Assembly (NCBI GenBank): GCA_025617745.1
Contig: CM046858.1
Coordinates: 50,041,925-50,105,924 of the forward strand
DNA: 64,000 nucleotides
Direction: 5' to 3'
Source: Heliocidaris erythrogramma
Taxonomy: Eukaryota; Echinodermata; Echinoidea; Camarodonta; Echinometridae
Position numbers and translations under genes: made by a program. Positions within the stretch are counted from its first letter, which is position 1. The number at the start of each line of letters is the position of its first letter. The notes below the pieces were generated by a model. It saw nothing but the letters and a program-made list of their open reading frames with translations. It did not search any database and was not told the origin of the DNA. Of this stretch, positions 55,251 through 64,000 are shown piece by piece.

Positions 55251-56811
55251 GAAAAAGATATTTTTTTTTTTTTTTCATCGGGCTTGGATAAAATAAATAT
55301 GACGACAAAATAAGTTGGATCTCGACTTCAAAATGACATGCATGCGAGGCACAGAGCTTACACAGAGCTTAGTCACCACCCATCAACAAAGTCAAAGTGT
55401 ATACTGGCGTACATTCGGCGAACCTCAGCCACCAAATTTTGCAAATCTACACGAATATAAAAAAAATACATACAGTTTTTGAATATATTTTTACAACTAC
55501 GAAATCCACTCAAACAGACATAAATGAGTTATAAACTAAGTCAAAGCTCAAATGACAGGACCGTAAGTAACCCAAAGAAAAGTTCAATCCTACTACACAG
55601 GCACTGTGCTAGTACCGTGCACTACCGTACTCTCACAACCACACAGCCCATTCACAACACACGCGATTGCGATAGACTCACTCACGTCGAACAAACTCAC
55701 CAGATTTTCACCGAAAACAATTAAAATCACGTACTACACGTCCACCAGGATAAAATAAATCACAAAAACTTCCACAACAAAGTGGAAAAAACCGGGGGAA
55801 ATAAACAGAAATGCACAGAAGATAAGAAATAGAGGAGAAATTAGACGTGCTAGGGTTATGGAACGATAGTTGTCCAAAAATTCGATAAACCTAGTTTATC
55901 GACGATAAACTAGGTTTTTCGCCGAGAATCCTAGATTATCGAATTGATAAACCTAGTTTTTCAACAACAACCCCGAATATCAAGCGATAAACCTAGTTTA
56001 TCGAATTCTTTGAAAAACCCGGATTATCAATTTGATATCCTAGTTTTTCGATTCGATAAACTAGGTTTATCAAATTTGATTATCCTCGTTTATCAGAACC
56101 CTGAATATCGACCGATATCACAAGTTTTTTGATAATCCTGGTTCCTGGTTTATCAGAACCCCGAATATCGACTGATATCACAGGTTTTTTGATAAACCAG
56201 GTTTTTCGATTTAATAATCCTAGTTTATCAAATCGAAAAACTAGGTTTATCAAATTCGATAATCTAGGTTTATCGAATTGATCACATGACATGTCGAAAG
56301 TGCAAAAGAACATGACAGTGTTGGCTTTTAACATATATAAAGGATTCTTTGTAGAGCCTTGCACTCTCGTTCTGTGTGGTTTGTAATCGATTACAAAAAG
56401 TCCAACTATTTTTGTACTCTTTACAGAACGCTTATTTATGAAAATCCTCAGGTTTTTCATGATTTATTTTTTGTTTAATTTGATTATTTGGGATATTTTC
56501 TTGATCAAAATTAATCACACTTACAAATTTTAGTTCCAGGATTTTTCGCTAATTGGCTTTAAACATAGGCCTTATTTGGATTTTAACAGCATGATCGGTG
56601 CTATTTATGTTAACTCTATAGAGTATATGCATGGGTTATTAGGGCGAGTGGATGTGTTTTCTCGGGGCTCGTGGAAAAAATATTGTTCAAAATAATTCTA
56701 GTTGAATTATATTATAAATAATTTTATTATTTTTCGTGCATATTAAATCCTTACAAGTAGCCTGATTGTCATGTAAACATTAATTAGCAAAGATTAAACT
56801 CTGTTATACAT

Positions 56812-57090
56812 TTAATTTGTAAACAAATCTTTCGGCATATTACTCCCAGTGTTAAAGATCGTATGCTCGATCTGTAATGAAAAACACAAGTCAGAAAAAA
56901 TTGGAACCAGCGGGATTCGAACCTGTCATCTACTGCTTGCCGGGCAGCGACTTAACCACCAGGTTGGTTCCAATTTTTTCTGACTTGTGTTTTTCATTAC
57001 AGATCGAGCATACGATCTTTAACACTGGGAGTAATATGCCGAAAGATTTGTTTACAAATTAAAAATTCCTCCCCAGTCAAGCTTCTTCGT
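56812..57090. mobile_element. Perfect palindrome with tRNA-like centre
   Basis: Arms 56811-56909 and 56965-57063 are 99 bp each and exactly inverse (for example AATCTTTCGGCATATTACTC and GAGTAATATGCCGAAAGATT). The 55-base loop is tRNA-like. A 12-bp direct repeat TCTGTTATACAT flanks the unit (56800-56811 and 57091-57102), leaving a 27-base tail on the right. It looks like a single inserted unit of unknown class. Confidence 0.85.
56903..56971 (-). tRNA. tRNA-like sequence at the palindrome centre, probably not a functional tRNA
   Basis: The minus strand starts GGAACCA and ends TGGTTCC, a perfect 7-bp acceptor stem that is also the inner end of the palindrome arms. It has an A-box-like TGGTGGTTAAGTCG, an anticodon-like stem GCTGC/GCAGT around a 7-base loop CCGGCAA (nominal anticodon GGC), and a B box AGGTTCGAATCCC. 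The base before the anticodon is C rather than U, and the T and D stems have mismatches. It probably derives from a tRNA and may keep a Pol III promoter. Total length 69. Confidence 0.45.
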
Positions 57091-58156
57091 TCTGTTATAC
57101 ATGTTTTTTTTTTATTATAAATGTTTTGTATATAAACTCTGTTCCAATTAGTCACGTACGGTTTGTAATTGTAGTAAATGTATTTATGAGCCTTTAATGT
57201 TTGTGATTGTTTTTGTTTTAATTTGTAGCTGTTTATGTCAGCTAGACAGATCTAACCTTCAAAAAAAAAAATGTAATTAAATTAGCCTTAATAAGATGGA
57301 GATTTTTAATATCAGCTTATGAAAATCACCGTGATAATATGTGTATTTTCAAAGAAAAATGAGTCAGTTTGAGGATAGTATTTAATATTTTAATGTATTT
57401 TTTGCACGTTGAAATATATATTACATGAAAGAGGATGGTATGGTAATTATTTTCATGTATATTCATAAATAATTAGAAGAACGGGGTAATGATTGGATGA
57501 GAAAACCCGAAGTTATTCCGGCGTGCGAGTAGGTGCCGGCTGCGCATGCCCCGAGCCGCCCCGCGCATGCGATAATCACGTGATATTCGGGGTTACGATC
57601 GAATTTGATAAACCTAGTTTATCGAATTCGATAAACCTAGATTATCAAATTTGATAAACCTAGATTATCGAATTTTTGGACAACTATTTTGATAAACCTA
57701 GATTATCGAATTCGATAAACCTAGATTATCGAATTCGATAAACCTAGATTATCGAATTCGATAAACCTAGTTTATCGAATTCGATAAACCTAGTTTTTCG
57801 AATTCGATAAACCTAGATTATCGAATTTGATGAACCTAGTTTATCGAATTTGATGAACCTAGTTTATCGAATTTGATAAACCTAGTTTTTCGATTTGATA
57901 ATCCTGGTTTATCAGAACCCTGCATATCGACCGATATCATAGGTTTTTTGAAAAACCCGGTTTATCAATTCGATAATAAACAATAGATAATTATGAATAT
58001 TCATTGCAGGCTCGTACGGATTTGAAGTGAAATGGCCAAATGGATCTTCTAAAATTCATAAAACTGAAATAGTTTTTTGGTGAGACGAAGTAATGAGTGT
58101 TTTGATTGGACAAAATATTTCTGCATCGGCAGGCGAAGTTTGGGGTCATCAAACTT

Positions 58157-59180
58157 TCTAGTTTCTTTCCTGTCACTATCCGAACTGAAGTTCCTATACT
58201 TTACTACAGGGTCAAAACTTCAAGGTCACACAGAATTTGCAGGGGTCAACCAATCATCACCAAAATCTAATCGATTCTTTCCTGTCACTTTCTGAACATT
58301 CCCTGAAAATTTGGTGCAAATCCGTTCACCCGTTCTTTCGTTATCTTGTACACAAACAAACAAACAAACAAACAAACAAACATACGGAGCCCTTTACATA
58401 GCCCTGCCGATTTCATCGGCGTGGGCGTGGGTCAGTGGATAAGTCCCCGGACTGTGAACCACGAGGTCCGGGGTTCGAATCCCATTGCAGCACTAGCGTC
58501 CTTTGGCAAGACGTTAATCTACATTTGCCACTCTCCACCCAGGTGTTAAATGGGTACCCGGTAGGATGGCGAAAGGTAATGTCCTTTGCTTAGCATGTGT
58601 GCGCTTTACAGCGACTGGATGACCGGGGGTAATAATATATACCTATCTATACAGCGCCATGAGCGTCGAAAGGCGGACCTGCGCGCTATACAAGTAGCCA
58701 CTATTATTATTATTATTATTAATAATAAATGTTGTGGCATACAATTAATGAAATGTTAAAAAAGAGAAAATGTACAAAATGTTTAGAGAATGGAAATTAC
58801 ATTAAAGACAATGGTCTTAGTATTACCCACGCCGATAAAATCGGCAGGGTTATGTATAAAATCGCTCCGTATGTTTGTTTTTTGTTTGTTTTTTGTTTTG
58901 TTTGTTTGTTTGTGTGTTTGTTTGTTTGTTTGTGTACAAGATAACTAGAGAACGGGTGAACGGATTCGCACCCAATTTTTAGGGAATGTTAGGATAGTTA
59001 CAGGAAAGAATTGATTAGATTTTGGTGATGATCGGTTGACCCCTGCAAATTTTGTGTGACCTTGAGGTTTTGACCCAAACTGCAGTTCGTATAGTGACAG
59101 GAAAGAATCGATTAGGAAAAGAATCGATTAGATTTTGGTGATGATCGGTTATAGGAACTTCATTTCGGATCGTTTTTTTT
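58157..59180. mobile_element. Foldback element around a SINE
   Basis: The left arm (58157-58430) and right arm (58827-59180) are diverged inverse copies. They share CCTGTCAC, CAGGGGTCAACC, GAATCGATT-type words, (CAAA)n/(GTTT)n tracts and CCTGCCGATTTCATCGGCG at the inner ends. The arm interior holds GTGAACGGATT and similar words. The SINE at 58422-58725 lies between them. Confidence 0.65.
58422..58725 (+). mobile_element. tRNA-derived SINE
   Basis: The head GGGCGTGGGTCAGTGGATAA with B box GGGGTTCGAATCCC is tRNA-like. Then comes a conserved middle (GACGTTAATCTACATTTGCC, CACCCAGGTGTTAAATGGGT), then a tail GCGCCATGAGCGTCG to GCGCGCTATACAAG and (ATT)n. The minus-strand relatives at 44133-44469 and 63944-64000 share the middle and tail. 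Confidence 0.8.
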
Positions 59181-59440
59181 TTTTTTTAAGAATATTTTAT
59201 TACTTCCTTTTTAAAAATAACATTTTTCACAACAATCAAGATAATATACGCAAGCAAATATATTCACATGCAGTATCATTGTGCCAAATTACCTAATAAT
59301 AATACATAATAAGAAATCTTTATTGCGATAAAAAAAGGAGAAAATATAATATATAAAGTATAGTGACAGGAAAGAATCGATTAAGGAAAGAATGCAACTA
59401 CTCGATCTGTAGCGCCGCTAAGGCGTGGGTCTGCCGCCTT

Positions 59441-61387
59441 TAACGGCCTTTCTAGTTGCTGATGCATTTAATACATATTTTACCAATGTTGGCCCCAAAT
59501 TGGCCTCAAAGATTGTTACTAATGATAATGATTTTTCACATTTTTCTAAATGATCATACCGAGCACTCATTATATTTTAATCCAACGAATGTTCATGAAA
59601 TTTTAGAAATTGTTCGATCTCTAAGTCCTTCTAAATCTTGTGGCCATGATAGAATAAGTGTATATCTATTAAAACAAATTATTTATTTCCTGGCTTCCCC
59701 GCTGGCACACATTTTCAATCTATCTCTTTCCCAGGGAATTTTTCCTGATTCACTAAAACTTGCCAAAATAATTCCAGTATTTAAAAAAGATGACCCATGC
59801 CGTATTGCAAATTATCGCCCAATCTCGTTGTTACCAGGCTTTTCTAAAAAAAATTGTTTACAAAAATTGTTTACAAACGTTTATACTCTTTTTTGGATAT
59901 GAATAAATTCCCAACCAGTATGGCTTCAGAAAAAATCATTCGACTGACTACGCATTTTTACAACTTTACGACAAAATAACCGATTCATTTTCAAAAAAGG
60001 AGCACACTGTTGGGGTTTTTATCGAAGGCATTCGATACAATGGATCATGCTATATTATTATGTAAATTAAAGACATATGGGATCAGAGGGATTGTACTTT
60101 CCTGGTTTAAGGACTATTTAGATAATAGACGTCATGTTAATTTCAAATCCAAATCATCTAATATATGTACTGCGAAATGTGGAGTACCACAGGGCTTAAT
60201 CTTAGGGCCCTTACTGTTTTAATGTATATGAATGATATTGTCAATGCATCACCTTTACTAACATACGTTTTATTTGCAGATGATACTAACATATTTTATT
60301 CACACCAAAATTTAAACATGCTTGTTACAACTCTGAATCTAGAACTAAAGAAATTATCATTGCGGTTTAAATTCAATAAACTCTCCCTCAATATAAACAA
60401 AACTTTAAACACATCAATGCTACACATGTATTTCGTAATAATATTTTCATTGATGACACGCCCGTTACAGAAAAACATGAAACAAAATTTCTAGGTATAT
60501 TGATCGTCTCAAATGTAACTTGGAATAGTCACTTTCGTAACATTAGCATGTTGGTAGCTAGAGGTGTAGGTATTTTATATAAAATATAATCTTTCTCAAA
60601 GATCACTGTTAATGCTTTACAACTCTTTATTTTGTCACATATATCGTACTCTAACATAGTATGGGGAAATAGTAAAAAAAGGAATATAGACACTATGTTG
60701 CGTCTTCAAAAGAAAGCACTCCGTATCTGTTCTCATTCTCATTATTTAGCCCACACCGATCCTATATTTCATAAGTTCAAAACATTGAAAATTAACGATA
60801 TTCACACCTACCAAACTGCTATATTTATGTATAAATATTCCACTAACGCTACACCAATATCCTTTCATAATCTTTTTATCTACAACAGAGATGTCCATTC
60901 CTACCCGACACGACATTCATCAGATCTTCATTTAACAAATCCAAAATTAATAATAGCTCAAAAAACGATAAGACATCACGGTCCAGATGTTTGGAACAGT
61001 TTACCTCATGATATTAAACACGCCGTATCTCTTTTTTCTTTTAAAGCTTCGTTAAAGAAGTATTTGCTATCCACTTATTTGTAAACTTCTCACCTGCACG
61101 TGCACCCACTTACACACACTTCACTTCAATCCCTTTCCTTCCCCTTTCCGCCCTTTTTTTTTTTTTTTTTTTTTAGTATTTTGCTTAAGATAGCTGGCCC
61201 CTGCATTTCTGTTATTTCTACTTGTTCATTTCGATTTATAATCATGTCTTTCTTCTGTTGTCATTGTTATTTAACTGTCACATTTTTTAATTTGAACAGT
61301 TATGTTGTATATTCATTATTATAATTGTTTGTAAATTTGTTATTTGATTTGACAATAAATGCAGGAACTCCTGCCAAAAAAAAATAG
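59441..61387 (+). pseudogene. 5'-truncated CR1/L2-like LINE, frameshifted
   Basis: RT blocks appear in several frames: [73 protein letters not shown] near 60280 and a C-terminal LPHDIKHAVSLFSFKASLKK near 61020. It ends with ACAATAAATGCAGGAACTCC and poly-A at 61378. Truncated at the 5' end and inactive. It starts about 260 bp after the foldback element. Confidence 0.8.
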
Positions 61388-61891
61388 AGAGAGTAACGAC
61401 ATGGACATCTGACTTTTCTAGAAACAAAATGGTGTTTGGATTCTTTCTATTGAGAACACCCAGGTGCTCATCGGAATTGAATAGAACTGTTGCGTAGCAG
61501 TGGAAACAAAATGGCCTTCAAATCATGAGTTGTCGCTACTCTCTTTATGTAGGTACTCTAGGTAAACCCACTATTGGACATCATTTCCTCCTTGTAATCT
61601 TCTCCATAACAAATCTGTCATGTAGGTATTACTCGATGTCATAGCATACTGCCTACAGGGGCGTCGCTAGAACATTTTTAATGGGGGGGGGGTGTGACAC
61701 CTTTGCCGACAAATTTTGCCGACAAATTTTTAGGGTGTCACACCCAAATTTGCAGGGAAAAAATGCTGCACCCTAATCTCCCAAAAAATAATTTTAAAAA
61801 TCACAGATGTATAGATCTTGATCATACAGGCCCATTTAGCAAGGAGGGGACTGGTGCCTTTTTGTCCGAATATCAACTTTTCAATTTCTAA
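61388..61891. other. No gene; poly-G and short repeat
   Basis: Contains GGGGCGTCGCTAGAAC next to a poly-G run at 61682-61691, a word found in common marine-animal MITEs, and a doubled GCCGACAAATTTT near 61705-61730. Confidence 0.4.
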
Positions 61892-62205
61892 ATTTTTGCG
61901 AGAGAGCGTATCGAGCGAGCACATTTTTAAACTCTTCGTAGTGAAAATGTACAGAAGTTACATGATTATTTGGGAACCTCGCTGCCCAAATATGTGGATA
62001 TTCTGGTATCTCACTTCGCTGCCCGAATATGAAGTGGTGGAGCACGCCTTTTGCCAGAATATGAACTTTTCAAAATCTAATTTTTTGCGAGCGAGCGAAG
62101 CAAGCGAGCATTTCTTTTTTTTTTTTTTTACTTTTTATAGAGAAAATTTACAGAAGTTACATAATAATATGGGAACCTCGCTGCCCAAATACGAATTGGT
62201 GGTTG
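61892..62205. repeat. Diverged tandem duplication of about 200 bp
   Basis: Two units share GCGAGCGAGC(GAAG)-type words, ACAGAAGTTACAT and GGGAACCTCGCTGCCCAAAT: unit 1 at 61892-62086 and unit 2 at 62087-62205. A GCGAGCGAGCGAAGCGAGCG word also occurs at 25289. Confidence 0.6.
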
Positions 62206-63588
62206 CCTAGGAATCAAGCGGTAAGTTGACCTAAATTAGATGAATTTGCAGGAGAAAATGGCCTATGACCAATACCCAATAATCATTTAGTGTTTAAATC
62301 ATTATAAAAATCATCTAGCTTTTAAACAAATGATACTCGTACTGAAACAGAATGGTTTTGGATTGCAAAACGAGCAAAAATAGCGTCATCTTCAGCATAT
62401 ATGTGAGATCCTATTTACATATCTATGACGCTTATCAAATGTCCCTTGCTGCACTCACTCTTATAATATTTAGATACAGGATGGTTTGGAAAGGCATATA
62501 TATTAGCTGTGTTATGGGGATGTCTTTATATAAGTATCAAAGATAGCCTGAAGGTGAAATATACTTTTAAAAACAAAGATCACAAAAATACTTTAGCACT
62601 TTACCGAACGGTACATGTTTCGAAGTCTTTAAACTTCAACATTCAGCCTGAGATTATTCCATCAGTGTCAATGGTATACTTTAACAAATGATAATACAGC
62701 AGGCATACAGGGGACGCCGCCGTTTGCATAATTCATGTAACAGTCACGAATCGTATCTTATTTGGCTTAAAGTTTTGAAAATCTAACTTCCTTTTTTAAC
62801 TTGAATATGGTATATACCTTAAGTCTCTAAACCCCCTCTCCGTTGCTTTCTTCCTTTTCTGAGGGTTATGGATATGATAGAACAGCCCCTGATGTCACGC
62901 TGCTACAGCCCCCACCCACACACGCACAAACACACAGTCTTGTATTGCTTTATTTCCGAGGACAAGTATTGTTCCTCTATTGTTCCTCCGTCCTCGGACA
63001 GTCGACGGAAAAAAGCACAAATTCATTGTTCGACGTTCGAGGACTATTGTCCGGCTTCCGAGGACCATTTTTGTCATTATTTCTTTTTGTTCTCTGTCCG
63101 AAAATGTCGCCCACACACACACACACACACACACACACCTATACACAGGCTATGCCAACTATGAACTACTTTGACGAAAATCGGTATTATGTACTTGTAC
63201 CAAAAAAGCTGGGACAAATAATTGTGCAACGTGGTCGGACTGATGAGGGGGGGGGGGGGGGGGGGGGGGGGGGGTGGGGGTCCGGGGTGATGGTTCGCGT
63301 ACATTATTGGGGCACGCCTATTTTCTTTATTTAATCGAGCTACGACACAGCCGTGGGGGTGTCCTCCTTCCAATATTATGAGAATTTAAGGAGTTTAAAA
63401 TATTTCCAAATTCATTTAAGCAAAAATAAGAAGATAAGACAATTTTTAATTGTCACTGGATTCAAAACAAATCAAAACTTAATATTTCAGGAAAATTGTC
63501 AACTATTTTTATTTTTAAGATGCTACGATCAAGTATATATAAAATTCCGTGGGTAAAAAAAAATTGCCAGACCTTCAAAATTCGCTCA
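62206..63588. other. No gene; simple repeats
   Basis: AT-rich sequence to about 62840, then (CA)n at 63110-63140 and a poly-G tract at 63247-63283. The open frames over 62843-63373 are built on these repeats and are not believed. Confidence 0.45.
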
Positions 63589-63770
63589 GTGGGGGGAGTG
63601 GGGGGAGTGAGGGGGAGTGGGGGAGTGAGGGGGAGTGGGGGGAGTGGGGGGAGTGGGGGAGAGGGGGGAGTGGGGGGAGTGGGGGGAGTGGGGGGAGTGG
63701 GGGGGAATGGTGGGAGTGGGGGGGGGGAGTGGGGGAGTGCGGGGAGTGCGGGGAGTGGGGGGAGGTTATG
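63589..63770. repeat. G-rich GGGGGAGT minisatellite
   Basis: About 180 bp of GGGGGGAGT-like units on the plus strand, with many runs of five or more G. It has high potential for G-quadruplexes. The Gly- or Pro-rich frames across it are artefacts of composition. Confidence 0.85.
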
Positions 63771-63943
63771 GGGGTCCAGTTCCCCTCCATAATTCCCTGA
63801 CAAGCAAAAAAAAGGTCTTCATTCTAAAAGGGGGGGCACAATCAAGAAAATGGCGGATCGTCTATGGTCAAAATGCGTACTTTTCTTCCAAAGGGGGGGG
63901 GGGAGACGGGCCGGAAGTGCCCCTCCCCCTGGATCCGCCAATG

Positions 63944-64000
63944 CATTTAACACCTGGGTGGAGAGGAGCAATGTAGATAAATTGTCTTGCTCAAGGGCAT
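63944..64000 (-). mobile_element. SINE, partial, cut by window edge
   Basis: TTAACACCTGGGTGGAGAGG and TTGTCTTGCTCAAGG match the middle of the SINE at 44133-44469 in the same orientation. The rest lies beyond the window. Confidence 0.6.

Larger units (their letters stand above)
55866..57975. mobile_element. Foldback element with GATAAACCTAGTTTATCGAA arms
   Basis: The left arm (55866-56285) and right arm (57600-57975) are arrays of about 18-20-bp, nearly self-complementary units such as GATAAACCTAGTTTATCGAA. The end word ATAGTTGTCCAAAAATTCG at 55866 recurs inverted at 57668-57687, but the array continues for 290 bp past it. The right boundary is therefore unclear: two elements, or a rearrangement. 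The middle holds the tRNA palindrome at 56812-57090. Confidence 0.65.

Noticed and set aside
56903..56971. A functional tRNA-Ala gene
   Set aside because: C at position 33, mismatched T and D stems and embedding in a palindrome argue for a derived element, so it is reported only as tRNA-like.
62843..63373. Open frames of 98-163 codons on both strands
   Set aside because: They depend on CA and poly-G simple repeats and have no domain resemblance.
63462..63803. Proline- and glycine-rich proteins across the G-rich tract
   Set aside because: All six frames read low-complexity peptides from the minisatellite; not coding.

Overview
This is a window of a eukaryotic, animal nuclear genome. Genes are split by GT-AG introns, coding density is very low, and most of the sequence is transposable elements, microsatellites and inverted repeats. 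SRCR and WSC receptor exons, BEL/Pao and CR1/L2-type retroelements, a 2A-bearing LINE and foldback elements with repeat-built arms together suggest a marine invertebrate deuterostome, most likely an echinoderm. That assignment is an inference; no species can be named.

Host genes. All recognisable host coding sequence lies on the minus strand and belongs to two tandem paralogues of one receptor family. Gene A (31799 down to 19578) has six exons whose splice phases all agree: two exons for a six-cysteine SRCR domain, one WSC exon, a Ser/Thr-rich stalk, a transmembrane exon, and a last exon for a tyrosine-rich cytoplasmic tail with four YxN and four YxxP motifs. The signal-peptide end is not seen. 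Gene B (about 1796 down to 133, continuing off the left edge) repeats the SRCR-SRCR-WSC exons. Its first SRCR exon has lost its 5' end to a (TG)n tract, and its WSC exon is split by a 439-bp TTAA-flanked element. It is probably a pseudogene or an insertion allele.

Mobile elements, left to right. 2540-10655 is a complete, apparently young BEL/Pao LTR retrotransposon (1372-bp LTRs, one 1747-codon ORF, 8-bp flanking repeat). 11.8-12.8 kb, 24.2-24.7 kb, 53.9-55.3 kb and 59.4-61.4 kb hold broken LINE pieces. 36.9-41.6 kb holds a longer CR1/L2-like LINE with a 2A motif, PHD-like finger, endonuclease and RT, broken by three frameshifts and an insertion. 31.9-35.2 kb is a tandem duplication of a 1.77-kb unit. 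42.7-53.5 kb is a nest of inverted-repeat elements at least four levels deep. Near its centre is a 4953-bp foldback element with a 9-bp target duplication, carrying 28 direct and 6 inverted copies of a roughly 127-144-bp satellite.

Most unusual content. Several inverted-repeat elements have arms built from short degenerate tandem repeats, with a different repeat in each element (22.2-26.2, 26.4-27.8, 29.4-30.4, 42.7-53.5, 44.0-50.8 and 55.9-58.0 kb). This resembles the heterogeneous TU foldback elements described from sea urchins. Several inverted-repeat elements also carry tRNA-like Pol III sequences. The clearest is at 56.8-57.1 kb: a perfect 99-bp palindrome whose arms run directly into the acceptor stem of a tRNA-like sequence, inside a 12-bp direct repeat.

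All boundaries were read by eye. No searches or folding programs were run.
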